Positions 7,175 through 14,579 of a DNA stretch of 14,579 nt are shown here, one piece after another; position 1 is the stretch's first letter; the number at the start of each line of letters is the position of its first letter. Where the stretch lies: positions 1 to 14,579 of the forward strand of contig CALMYW010000198.1 in assembly GCA_937873665.1 (NCBI GenBank), written 5' to 3'. The stretch comes from an uncultured Sphingorhabdus sp. (GTDB lineage: Bacteria > Pseudomonadota > Alphaproteobacteria > Sphingomonadales > Sphingomonadaceae). Under the pieces are notes generated by a model. It did no database searches, was not told the origin of the DNA, and saw only the letters and a list, made by a program, of their open reading frames with translations. A program made the position numbers and the translations under genes.

Positions 7175-8680
7175 ATGCGGCAGGAACACAAGGGCGAGCT
7201 TGGCGAAGGCAAACGGATCGCTAAAAAGTCGAGCCGTGGAGGCTTTGCGGGACGCCGAAAACACCACCTTTTTGCGTCCTCGATCCTGTTAGTGACAGGC
7301 TGTGCACCACATGTTGCGGATATTCAACCATCCATCAACATGCCGGCGACCTTCGGTTCCGATGAGCCCGCCGCTACCTCGGCCGCCCGTGTCCACTGGC
7401 GAACATTTGTCCGGGATCCGCGACTTGCAGCACTGATCGACGTTGCCCTGGCAAACAATCGCGACATTGCTGTCGCGGCAGGCCGCGTGGCGGAAGCTAG
7501 GGCGCTCTACCGGATCCAGCGATCGCCGTTGCTGCCCAATGTCGGCGCTGGCTCGGGTGCTATACGAGCCCGGACGCCTGCAGACCTGTCGATCACCGGA
7601 CAAGCCATGACCAGCGACCAATTCTTTTCCCGGTTGAGCGCAGGCTGGGAATTGGATTTCTGGGGCAAGTTCGATGCCTTGCGGGATGCCGCGCGCGAGC
7701 AATTCCTGGCGACGCGTGAGGCGCATGATGCGGTGGCCACCGCGATCGTCGTCGATCTTGGCAATCGCTACCTTCTTGAACGCGAATATGCCGAACGCAT
7801 CGCGTTGGCGACACAAAGCCTCGCCACTCGCGAACATAGCCTGCGGATCATGACCCGCCGGTTTGAGGTGGGGTCCGGATCGAAACTCGAAGTCACGCAG
7901 GCCGCCACGCTGTTGGATCAGGCCCGCACCGCTCACGCCGCGCTGATCCAGGAGCGGGACATCAATCGCAATGCGCTGGCGCTGCTGGCGGGCGTGCCGG
8001 TCCGACTGGACGAAGGGAGTCTGTCGCCCCCCGCTGCTGACGAAATTCCCGTCGGCCTGTCCTCGGACCTGCTGCTGTTCCGTCCCGATGTCCGCTCGGC
8101 CGAATTGCGGCTCAAGGCGGCTCGTGCCAATGTCCGCGCAGCGCGGGCAGCTTTCTTTCCGTCGATCACGCTCACCGGTGCCTTCGGGACCGCGAGCGCG
8201 GAACTTGATGGATTGTTCCGCACTGGCAGCGAAAGCTGGAGCTTCTCCCCGACCATCAGCCTGCCTTTGTTCGATAATGACCGGACCCGCGCCAATTTCG
8301 ATCTGGCAGAGGCCCGGCAGAACGTGGCCGTGGCGGATTATGAGCGCACGGTGCAGTCCGCTTTCCGGGATGTTTCCGATGCGCTGGTCTTGCGCCGACA
8401 ACTCCTGCAGCAAGTGGACAGCCTGCAGTCCATGGTCGCCACGGCGCGCGAACGCACCCGGCTGGCCCAGTTGCGCTATGACAATGGCCGTTCCGCCTAT
8501 CTGGAAGTCCTCGATGCCCAGCGCGACCTGTTCGACGTGGAACAGCGCCTCGTCCAGGTGCGCCGGGCCCACCTTGCCACGGGACTGGGGCTCTATGCAG
8601 CGCTTGGCGGCAATTTCGCTGCAGCTGTGCCAGGTAAACAATTACCCGAGACGATTTCCGATACGGAGCCAAGACCATGA
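7175..8680 (+). CDS. NodT-type outer-membrane efflux lipoprotein (channel of the ABC system)
   Basis: This 501-residue TolC/OprM-like channel is a distant paralogue of the one at 2488-3939. The lipobox VTGC places the lipidated Cys at residue 43. The two efflux repeats carry WRTFVRDPRLAALIDVALANN and GWELDFWGKFDALRDAAREQ in the first half, and LLLFRPDVRSAELRLKAARANVRAARAAFFPSITL, LPLFDNDRTRANFDLAEA and LYAALGGNF in the second. Oddly, about 30 polar, strongly basic residues precede the short hydrophobic segment. No later ATG, GTG or TTG is available in frame before that segment and an in-frame TGA lies shortly upstream, so either this long n-region is real or translation starts at a rarer codon. 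It overlaps the adaptor gene by ATGA and is the probable outer-membrane exit for the following ABC transporter. Confidence 0.9.
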   Translation: MRQEHKGELGEGKRIAKKSSRGGFAGRRKHHLFASSILLVTGCAPHVADIQPSINMPATFGSDEPAATSAARVHWRTFVRDPRLAALIDVALANNRDIAVAAGRVAEARALYRIQRSPLLPNVGAGSGAIRARTPADLSITGQAMTSDQFFSRLSAGWELDFWGKFDALRDAAREQFLATREAHDAVATAIVVDLGNRYLLEREYAERIALATQSLATREHSLRIMTRRFEVGSGSKLEVTQAATLLDQARTAHAALIQERDINRNALALLAGVPVRLDEGSLSPPAADEIPVGLSSDLLLFRPDVRSAELRLKAARANVRAARAAFFPSITLTGAFGTASAELDGLFRTGSESWSFSPTISLPLFDNDRTRANFDLAEARQNVAVADYERTVQSAFRDVSDALVLRRQLLQQVDSLQSMVATARERTRLAQLRYDNGRSAYLEVLDAQRDLFDVEQRLVQVRRAHLATGLGLYAALGGNFAAAVPGKQLPETISDTEPRP

Positions 8681-9750
8681 ACCTGAAGTCCCGCAACTGG
8701 ATCGTCAGGGGCGGCGTAGCTGTCGGCATTGTGTTGGCGGGGTTTGCTGCCTGGCATTTCTCTGATCGCGGAGCGCTGCCGGAAGGCATCGTTGCGGGCA
8801 ATGGACGTATCGAGGCCATTGAGACCGATGTTGCCGCAAAGGCGCCGGGCCGGTTGCTGGAACTGCTGGTGGATGAAGGGCAGACGGTTGCTGCCGGGCA
8901 ACTGATCGCGCGTATCGATGCAGCCAATCTGCAGGCGCAAAAGAGCGAGGCCGAGGCGCGGCTGCAGCAGGCGCTAAACGCGATCTCGACCGCCGAGGCG
9001 CAGGTCGCGCAACGCCAGAGCGAGCGCGCTGCGGCCTTCGCTGTCGTGCGCCAACGGGAAGCGGAGTTGAACGCTGCGCGCAAGCGCTTCGTCCGGTCCG
9101 AAACACTGGCTCAGGAGGGCGCAACTTCCGTTCAGGAACGGGACGACGACCGCGCCCGCGTAGAAGGCGTTGCCGCTGCGGTGGAGGCGGCGCGAGCGCA
9201 GCTGGCGGCCGTGGAAGCGGCGATCGGGGCTGCCCGGTCGCAAGTGATCGGCGCAAGATCCAACGTCGATGCAGCGCGGGCCACGATCGCCCGCCTCGAT
9301 GTCGAAATCCGGGACAGTAACCTGGTCGCTCCGCGTGCCGGGCGGGTCCAGTACCGCATCGCTCAGCCCGGAGAGGTTATCGGCGCCGGTGGGCGGGTGG
9401 TCAATCTGGTCAGCCTGACGGATGTCGACATGATCTTCTTCCTGCCCGAGGCGCTGGCCGGGCGTGTGGCCCTTGGCAGTGAAGTAAGGGTCGTTCTCGA
9501 TGCCGCTCCGGACGATGTGATCCCCGCCAAGGTTACCTTCGTTGCCGATGTCGCCCAGTTTACGCCCAAATCGGTGGAGACCGAAAGCGAGCGGGAAAAG
9601 TTGATGTTCCGGGTAAAAGCCCGGATCGACCCGGCGTTTCTGGCGCGCCATCCCCGTCAGGTAAAAAGCGGGCTCCCGGGCATGGCCTATGTGCGGCTTG
9701 ATCCCAAGACGCCCTGGCCGGATAATCTGGCGACGCTGACAACACGCTGA
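8677..9750 (+). CDS. YhiI-like HlyD-family adaptor protein
   Basis: This 357-residue membrane-fusion protein has an N-terminal anchor or uncleaved signal (about 11-27) followed by [19 protein letters not shown] (41-59), the hallmark of the YhiI/YbhG adaptors that pair with ABC-2 exporters. A lipoyl half with [17 protein letters not shown] comes next, then a long Ala/Gln/Glu/Arg coiled coil (about 84-210), the second lipoyl half ([24 protein letters not shown]) and the barrel region ending in [12 protein letters not shown]. It should span the periplasm between the ABC permease pair and the NodT-type channel. Its start overlaps the channel gene by 4 bases, and its stop shares one base with the ATPase start (TGATG), so translation is coupled on both sides. 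Order and content resemble the E. coli yhiI-rbbA-yhhJ locus, with an outer-membrane factor added in front. Confidence 0.9.
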   Translation: MNLKSRNWIVRGGVAVGIVLAGFAAWHFSDRGALPEGIVAGNGRIEAIETDVAAKAPGRLLELLVDEGQTVAAGQLIARIDAANLQAQKSEAEARLQQALNAISTAEAQVAQRQSERAAAFAVVRQREAELNAARKRFVRSETLAQEGATSVQERDDDRARVEGVAAAVEAARAQLAAVEAAIGAARSQVIGARSNVDAARATIARLDVEIRDSNLVAPRAGRVQYRIAQPGEVIGAGGRVVNLVSLTDVDMIFFLPEALAGRVALGSEVRVVLDAAPDDVIPAKVTFVADVAQFTPKSVETESEREKLMFRVKARIDPAFLARHPRQVKSGLPGMAYVRLDPKTPWPDNLATLTTR

Positions 9751-12521
9751 TGCGTGAAGGGCCAACACCTTCGGCACCGGTGGCCACCCTTTCCGGCGTC
9801 AGCCTTGCCTATGGCAAGACGCAGGCGCTTGCCGGCATTGACCTTGCCATTCCGGCAGGCTGCATGGTCGCTCTCATCGGTCCTGACGGAGTGGGCAAAT
9901 CCAGCCTTTTCTCCCTGATCTCAGGCGCGCGTCAAATCCAGGAAGGCACCGTGCAGGTGCTGGGCGGCGACATGGCGAACCGGCGTCATCGCACCGCAGT
10001 GTGCCCTCGGATCGCCTATATGCCGCAAGGGCTCGGCCGGAACCTGTATCCGACACTTTCGGTGTTCGAGAACCTGGACTTTTTCGGACGGTTGTTTGCC
10101 CAGCCCCCCGAGGAGCGGGAGCGGCGCATCGCACAATTGCTGGAAAGCACGGGACTGGCCGCGTTCCGGGATCGCCCCGCCGGAAAGCTTTCGGGCGGGA
10201 TGAAGCAAAAGCTTGGCCTGTGCTGCGCCTTGTTGCACGATCCTGACTTCCTGCTGCTTGACGAGCCGACGACCGGCGTCGATCCCTTGTCCCGGCGCCA
10301 ATTCTGGGAACTGATCGACCGCATCCGCGCCGATCGTCCGGCCATGAGCGTGCTGATCGCCACCGCCTATCTTGAAGAAGCTGCCCGCTTCGATTGGCTG
10401 ATCGCCATGAACGAGGGGCGCATACTGGCCGAAGGCCCCCCCGGCGATCTGCTGAAACGGACGGGAACGGGCAATCTGGAAGAGGCGTTCATCGCGCTTC
10501 TGCCTGAAGCGCAGCGGGCCGGCCATAAGGCCGTGGAAATCCGGCCTCGCCCCCACGATGCTGACGCGCAGATCGCGATCGAAGCACGAGACCTGACCCT
10601 GCGCTTTGGTGACTTCACCGCGGTGGATCAGGTCAGCTTCCGGATCGAAAAAGGCGAGATCTTCGGCTTTCTGGGGTCCAATGGCTGCGGCAAGACCACG
10701 ACCATGAAGATGCTGACCGGCCTGCTGCCCGCGAGCGAGGGCGAAGCATGGCTGCTGGGCAAACCGGTCGAAGGCAGGGATCTCTCCACCCGGCGGCGGG
10801 TGGGCTACATGACGCAAGCCTTCTCGCTTTACGGGGAACTGACGGTTCGTCAGAACCTGGAACTCCACGCAAAGCTGTTTGCCGTCGAGAAAGAGTTGAT
10901 CCCCGCACGGATCGCGGAAATGGAGGCGCGTTTCGACCTTGCCGAAATCATGGACTCGCTTCCGGGCGCGATCCCGCTGGGGCAGCGCCAGCGGTTGTCG
11001 TTGGCGGTCGCGATGATCCACAAGCCCGAGATGCTCATCCTCGACGAGCCGACTTCGGGCGTTGATCCGATCGCCCGGGACCAGTTCTGGGCCATGCTGA
11101 TCGATCTGGCCCGCAACGATGGCGTGACGATTTTCATCTCCACCCACTTCATGAACGAGGCATCGCGGTGCGATCGCATTTCGCTGATGCACGCCGGCAA
11201 GGTTCTGGTCAGCGATAGTCCGGCAGGCATCATGGCGAGCTGCGGCGCGGACACGCTGGAAGAGGCCTTCATCGCCTACCTCGAAAAAGCGTCCGGGAGT
11301 GACGTGCCAAAAGCGTCGACGGCGCTCCCCGAAGTCAGCTCCGAGCCATCGCTCCAAGCGAATGCCCCCGGCCAGCCTGCCCCGTTCTTCGGTGGCTTCA
11401 ATCTGCGCCGGATGTTCAGCTATACCTGGCGCGAGGCGCTTGAACTTCGGCGCGATCCGATCCGTGCTACCATGGCCCTGCTTGGCAGTGCCTTGCTCAT
11501 GCTGATCATCGGTTACGGCATCAGCATGGATGTCGAGGACTTGCCGTTTGCCGTGCTGGACCGCGACGGGACCAGTGCGAGCGAGAGCTATGCGCTGAAC
11601 CTGTCGGGCTCACGCTATTTCGTCGAGAGGCCGCCGCTCACCAGCTACGCCGAACTGGACCGCCGCATGCGCGACAGCGAATTGAGCCTGGCGATCGAGA
11701 TTCCGCCGGGCTTCGGGCGGGATATCCGGCGCGGCCAATCCGTGGCGATCGGCGTGTGGATCGACGGGGCGATGCCGCAGCGGGCCGAGACCGTCCAGGG
11801 TTATATCCAGGGTCTCCATGCCCAGTGGCTGAGCGATGCGGTCATGCAGGCAACAGGCATACGGCCGGCCAGTGGGCTGGTGAACATCGAGTTCCGCTAT
11901 CGTTACAACCCTGACGTCAAGAGCAAGGTCGCAATCGCGCCGGCGGTCATTCCCATCCTGCTCCTGCTGATCCCGGCCATCCTGACGGCGCTGAGCGTGG
12001 TCAGGGAGAAGGAACTGGGTTCGATCGTCAATTTCTATGTGACGCCGGTCACGGCCATCGAATTCCTGATCGGCAAGCAATTGCCCTATGTGGCGCTGGC
12101 CATGGTCAACTACCTCCTGCTGGTAGCGCTGGCGCTGACGGCATTCCAGGTCAGCATGAACGGCAGCTTCCTTGCCATGAGCCTTGGCGCCCTGCTCTAT
12201 GTCCTGTCGGCCACGGCATTCGGGCTGCTGGCATCGGTATTCATGCGCAGCCAGGTGTCCGCCCTGTTCGCGACGGCGATCGGCACCATCCTGCCTGCCA
12301 TCCAGTTTTCCGGCCTCATCAATCCGGTGTCGTCGCTGGAAGGAATGGGGCGCTGGATCGGGGAAGTCTTTCCGACCAATCACTTCATCGTCATTTGTCG
12401 GGGTGTTTTCGCCAAGGGTCTGGGCTTTGCCGACTTGTGGAGCCAGTTGCTGGTGCTGGCGCTGGTCGCGCCCTTCCTGATTGGCCTCTGCGCGCTGCTG
12501 TTGCGCAAGCAGGAGACCTGA
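9750..12521 (+). CDS. rbbA: RbbA-like ABC transporter: two ATPase domains fused to an ABC-2 permease
   Basis: This 923-residue fusion has the RbbA/YhiH layout. NBD1 (about 10-260) carries Walker [10 protein letters not shown] (44-52), Q-loop Q93, signature LSGG (148-151) and Walker B FLLLDEP (167-173), but the H-loop position reads TAY (205-207) instead of TH. NBD2 (about 275-515) carries Walker [10 protein letters not shown] (309-317), Q356, Walker B MLILDE (428-433) and H-loop His466, but its signature is PLGQRQ instead of LSGGQ. A linker (about 515-550) leads to an ABC-2 permease half: one helix near 575-592, a large extracytoplasmic loop, then several helices from about 735 to the end. 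It should energise export with the YhhJ-like permease that follows. E. coli RbbA has also been described as ribosome-associated, and the export role here rests on context. Its start shares one base with the adaptor stop. Confidence 0.9.
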   Translation: MREGPTPSAPVATLSGVSLAYGKTQALAGIDLAIPAGCMVALIGPDGVGKSSLFSLISGARQIQEGTVQVLGGDMANRRHRTAVCPRIAYMPQGLGRNLYPTLSVFENLDFFGRLFAQPPEERERRIAQLLESTGLAAFRDRPAGKLSGGMKQKLGLCCALLHDPDFLLLDEPTTGVDPLSRRQFWELIDRIRADRPAMSVLIATAYLEEAARFDWLIAMNEGRILAEGPPGDLLKRTGTGNLEEAFIALLPEAQRAGHKAVEIRPRPHDADAQIAIEARDLTLRFGDFTAVDQVSFRIEKGEIFGFLGSNGCGKTTTMKMLTGLLPASEGEAWLLGKPVEGRDLSTRRRVGYMTQAFSLYGELTVRQNLELHAKLFAVEKELIPARIAEMEARFDLAEIMDSLPGAIPLGQRQRLSLAVAMIHKPEMLILDEPTSGVDPIARDQFWAMLIDLARNDGVTIFISTHFMNEASRCDRISLMHAGKVLVSDSPAGIMASCGADTLEEAFIAYLEKASGSDVPKASTALPEVSSEPSLQANAPGQPAPFFGGFNLRRMFSYTWREALELRRDPIRATMALLGSALLMLIIGYGISMDVEDLPFAVLDRDGTSASESYALNLSGSRYFVERPPLTSYAELDRRMRDSELSLAIEIPPGFGRDIRRGQSVAIGVWIDGAMPQRAETVQGYIQGLHAQWLSDAVMQATGIRPASGLVNIEFRYRYNPDVKSKVAIAPAVIPILLLLIPAILTALSVVREKELGSIVNFYVTPVTAIEFLIGKQLPYVALAMVNYLLLVALALTAFQVSMNGSFLAMSLGALLYVLSATAFGLLASVFMRSQVSALFATAIGTILPAIQFSGLINPVSSLEGMGRWIGEVFPTNHFIVICRGVFAKGLGFADLWSQLLVLALVAPFLIGLCALLLRKQET
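12511..12516 (+). promoter_or_regulatory. Ribosome binding site deciding the yhhJ-like start
   Basis: AGGAGA lies 9 bases before the ATG at 12526, inside the last codons of the ATPase gene. It supports this start over the in-frame ATGs at 12481 and 12532. Confidence 0.6.
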
Positions 12522-12525
12522 CGCC

Positions 12526-13647
12526 ATGCGCATGGCCAATGTGGTGGAACTGGGCATCAAGGAGTGGCGGAGCCTCTGGCGAGATCCGCTGATGCTGATC
12601 CTGATTATCTACGCATTCTCCGCGTCGATCTACATCGCCACCACGGCGATGCCCGAAACCCTGCAAAATGCCCCTATCGCGATTGTCGATGAAGACCAGT
12701 CGCCCTCGTCCGCGCGGGTCGCATCGGCCTTCTATCCGCCGCACTTCACGAAGCCGGCCATGGTTTCGCTGAACGAGATGGATCCCGGGATGGATGAAGG
12801 GCGCTACACGTTTGCGCTGGTTATTCCGCCCGATTTCCAGCGGGATCTGCTAGCTGGCCGCCAGCCCGTCATCCAGCTCAACGTCGATGCCACGCGGATG
12901 AGTCAGGCCTTTTCCGGCAACGGCTATATCCAGCAGATTGTCCAGGCCGAGGTTGCGGAGTTTCTTCAGCACCGCCGCACCGCGGCCGAGCCGCCAGTCA
13001 CCCTGTCGGTCCGCATGCGCTTCAATCCGACCCTGGAGCAAGGCTGGTTCGGGGCGGTGATGGAAATCATCAACAACGTCACCATGCTGTCGATCGTGCT
13101 GACCGGTGCCGCACTGATCCGCGAACGGGAACACGGCACGGTCGAACACCTCCTGGTCATGCCCGTGACGCCGTTCGAGATCATGGCCAGCAAGGTCTGG
13201 TCGATGGGCGTGCTCGTTCTGCTGGCCTGCGCCCTCTCTCTGGAGGGGGTGGTCAAGGGATTGCTGGCCTACCCTATCCAGGGTTCGGTTCCGCTGTTCC
13301 TTGCGGGTGCCGGGCTGCACCTGTTTGCCACGACGTCCATGGGCATTTTTCTCGGCACTTTCGCGCGTTCGATGCCGCAGTTCGGCTTGTTGCTGATGCT
13401 GGTCCTGCTACCCCTGATGTTGCTTTCAGGCGGGATGACCCCGCGCGAGAGCATGCCCGAAGTGGTCCAGTTCGTCATGCAGGCCGCGCCCACCACCCAT
13501 TTTGTCCAGCTAGCTCAGGCGATCCTCTATCGTGGCGCGGGCCTCGATATCGTCTGGCCGCACATGCTCGCGACGCTGGCAATCGGTATCGCGTTCTTCG
13601 GCATCTCGCTGTCCCGTTTCCGCAAGACCATCGGCCAGATGGCCTAA
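12526..13647 (+). CDS. yhhJ: YhhJ-like ABC-2 type permease
   Basis: This 373-residue inner-membrane permease has the ABC-2 (YhhJ/YbhR) plan: a cytoplasmic start (VELGIKEWRSLWRDPL), a first helix (about 21-39), an extracytoplasmic domain of about 130 residues and then five helices from roughly residue 180. The stretch IREREHGTVEHLLVMPVTPFEIMASKVW, the coupling segment typical of ABC-2 permeases, follows the second helix; LLSGGMTPRESMPEVVQ and APTTHFVQLAQAILYRG are also typical. It should pair with the permease half of the RbbA-like protein to form a transmembrane dimer. The gene begins 4 bases after the ATPase stop and closes the second export cassette. The next 300 bases show no convincing terminator; a short GC-rich dyad near 13674-13686 has almost no loop. 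Confidence 0.9.
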   Translation: MRMANVVELGIKEWRSLWRDPLMLILIIYAFSASIYIATTAMPETLQNAPIAIVDEDQSPSSARVASAFYPPHFTKPAMVSLNEMDPGMDEGRYTFALVIPPDFQRDLLAGRQPVIQLNVDATRMSQAFSGNGYIQQIVQAEVAEFLQHRRTAAEPPVTLSVRMRFNPTLEQGWFGAVMEIINNVTMLSIVLTGAALIREREHGTVEHLLVMPVTPFEIMASKVWSMGVLVLLACALSLEGVVKGLLAYPIQGSVPLFLAGAGLHLFATTSMGIFLGTFARSMPQFGLLLMLVLLPLMLLSGGMTPRESMPEVVQFVMQAAPTTHFVQLAQAILYRGAGLDIVWPHMLATLAIGIAFFGISLSRFRKTIGQMA

Positions 13648-13947
13648 GGTTTCCAGTTAGCCTGCTCTATTGCGCGTCGCGCGATCGTTATCTTCCCCTT
13701 TGCGTTGCGCGCACACGCCGCGTTAAGAAGGCGCCATGACGCAGCGTAAGCCGGTGCGCGAAACGATCAAGAGCAACGAAGCTCGATAGTGCCCAGCGTA
13801 AAAATCGAACCCTTGCTCCTAGGATCAGACCTTCCAGTCTACACACAGCGAGCGGCACAGGTAGTCAAGGGGGCTTCACCCGGGCTCTCGTCAGTCCCGC
13901 GTCGCAGGCATTCGCGACCTCTACGGCATAGGCGCTCGCCCGAGCAC
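13648..13947. other. Non-coding stretch after the ABC cassette
   Basis: No gene is supported in these 300 bases. There is a short self-complementary patch, a plus-strand frame of 17 codons from the ATG at 13737, and no RNA gene I can recognise. The last part could be unrecognisable remains of the C-terminus of the broken outer-membrane factor that lies to its right on the minus strand. The transcription terminator of the ABC operon is expected here but is not evident. Confidence 0.35.
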
Positions 13948-14489
13948 CTAGTAGAGCGCGACGTGTGAGCGGTCAGCCTGCTCGAGATAGGGAGAACCGG
14001 CCGGCCCGGTAGCGATCGGTCGCGTGGCGCAGGGGATCGGCGATCACAGCCATCTGGCCATCCACATCGCGGAATGCTACCAGAATTGCGCGCCGGTAGG
14101 TCAACGACGCCTTTTCGCGCTTTGCCGTTACGGCGTCGAGCGGACCCTGCAAATGACCGCCAAAGATGCGCAGCGTCTCTCTCCACGTCGTCAGGGTAGC
14201 CTGCAGCACGTCGCGCCGGTTGTCAAACGCCAGCAGTGTAACATATCCGGTCGCCGTCGCTGCCTGACCGAAAGCATCGCCGCATCTCTTGCGCTTGCGC
14301 CGCGGACGTTTTTTTTGCGGCAGCCTCGGCTTGCGCGCGATTTCTCCCTAACAAGTCAATTTCATAGGATGCCTGGAAAGCAGGCTGGGCGGTGAATCCC
14401 TCTGTAGGCACACCGAAGTGGCTGAGATAATGCAATTGTGTACCAACGTCGGACAGGCTGAGGCTCGGCAGAACGAACGAAGCCGAATA
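13948..14489 (-). pseudogene. Broken NodT/OprM-type outer-membrane efflux gene
   Basis: Reading right to left, pieces of a third outer-membrane efflux protein appear in different frames. The first is SASFVLPSLSLSD and FQASYEIDLLGRNRAQAEAA, the middle of the first repeat. Past an 8-base A-run (T-run at 14309-14316) the likely continuation is ASARDAAMLSV in a second frame, then AATATGYVTLLAFDNRRDVLQATLTTWRETLRI in a third. There LRI runs straight into FGGHLQGPLDAVTAKREKA, YRRAILVAFRDVDGQMA and DRYRAG, which belong near the C-terminus, so an estimated 150-170 residues are missing at about 14163-14168. After RYRAG another shift gives GSPYLEQADRSHVALY and a stop at 13948-13950. The 5' part is replaced by other DNA. 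It is a relic, unlike either intact channel gene nearby, and points to an older efflux locus on this strand. Confidence 0.8.
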
Positions 14490-14504
14490 GATCACGGCGT
14501 GATC
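14490..14504. repeat. 15-bp perfect palindrome at the relic/AlpA junction
   Basis: GATCACG and CGTGATC face each other across a single G. The palindrome overlaps the stop codon of the AlpA-type fragment and ends where similarity to the outer-membrane factor begins, so it marks the join between the two. It might be a recombination scar, an operator or chance. Confidence 0.5.
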
Positions 14505-14579
14505 AGGTTGGAATTCGCGATACTGCGCGGATCCACTCATCAATTTCCGCCTCGACCCAAACTGCACATTTGGGCCCCA
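14503..14579 (-). CDS. AlpA-family phage/island regulator, C-terminal fragment
   Basis: The last 24 codons before a TGA (14503-14505) read GPKCAVWVEAEIDEWIRAV and then SRIPT. This matches the typical end of AlpA-type small helix-turn-helix regulators, where a G-P-x-x-V-x-W stretch is followed by a conserved E-I-D-x-W-I. The rest, including the HTH, lies beyond the right edge, so I cannot tell whether the gene is intact. AlpA proteins control excision or integrase genes of prophages and integrative elements and usually lie near an integrase. The call rests on a short motif but the match is characteristic. Confidence 0.6.
   Translation of the reverse strand, partial: GPKCAVWVEAEIDEWIRAVSRIPT

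Noticed and set aside
7289..8641. Minus-strand open frame of 450 codons
   Set aside because: It lies entirely antisense to the second channel gene, has no recognisable domain, and long antisense frames are expected in GC-rich coding DNA.
8256..9083. Minus-strand open frame of 275 codons
   Set aside because: It spans the channel/adaptor junction in antisense with no family motifs.
9921..11357. Minus-strand open frame of 478 codons
   Set aside because: It is antisense to the two ATPase domains, is His/Gln/Arg-rich with no domain logic, and is a codon-bias shadow.
11610..12560. Minus-strand open frame of 316 codons rich in Asp, Gln, His and Arg
   Set aside because: It is antisense to the permease half of the RbbA-like gene; the composition is that of the complement of transmembrane codons.
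13672..13690. GC-rich dyad after the ABC operon as a terminator
   Set aside because: The arms are separated by about one base and no T-run follows, so it cannot form a normal intrinsic terminator.
13785..13815. AGCGTAAAAATCGAACCC, reminiscent of an IS21-type terminal repeat
   Set aside because: Only a loose resemblance from memory; no partner repeat, istA or istB sequence is visible nearby.
1..14579. CRISPR arrays, tRNA or rRNA genes, riboswitches
   Set aside because: No regularly spaced direct repeats, cloverleaf-like segments or ribosomal signatures were seen on either strand by eye.

Overview
The window looks like an accessory region from a high-GC alphaproteobacterium. A sphingomonad (Sphingobium/Novosphingobium type) is my best guess, judging from the IS427-like IS5-family transposase, the lipid-anchored NodT-type outer-membrane factors, the DUF2147 protein and the codon use. 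No rRNA or other taxonomic marker is present, so this is inference. The core genes are GC-rich, while the left flank, including the MarR gene, looks clearly poorer in GC (about 48% in one hand-counted 60-base line).

Layout, left to right. (1) 1-441: the 3' end of an IS5-family transposase, cut by the window edge and carrying a late frameshift, followed by about 240 bases with no recognisable gene. (2) 683-6617: a MarR-family regulator on the minus strand, and diverging from it a tightly packed plus-strand run: alpha/beta hydrolase, PaaI-type hotdog thioesterase, NodT-type outer-membrane lipoprotein, EmrA-type adaptor and EmrB-type 14-helix MFS pump. A near-perfect 24-bp palindrome (TTACTGTAA, 6 bases, TTACAGTAA) fills the divergent promoter and is the obvious MarR operator. 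(3) 6696-7103: a small secreted DUF2147 protein. (4) 7175-13647: a second tripartite exporter: NodT-type outer-membrane factor, YhiI-like HlyD adaptor, RbbA-like double-ATPase/permease fusion and YhhJ-like ABC-2 permease. (5) 13648-14579: decayed DNA on the minus strand, with a broken third NodT-type gene (several frameshifts and a large internal deletion), a 15-bp palindrome, and the C-terminal tail of an AlpA-type phage/island regulator running off the right edge.

How it fits together: the window holds two complete inner-to-outer-membrane export machines side by side, one proton-driven (MFS) and one ATP-driven (ABC-2), each with its own adaptor and outer-membrane channel and each in the order channel-adaptor-pump. 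Junctions are mostly 4-base ATGA or TGATG overlaps, implying translational coupling. The first cassette also carries two soluble enzymes, an esterase-like hydrolase and a thioesterase, under a MarR repressor. This suggests a derepressible sense-hydrolyse-export response to a small, probably aromatic or acylated, toxicant. Transposase debris on the left and AlpA plus pseudogene debris on the right indicate that the block sits in a genomic island.
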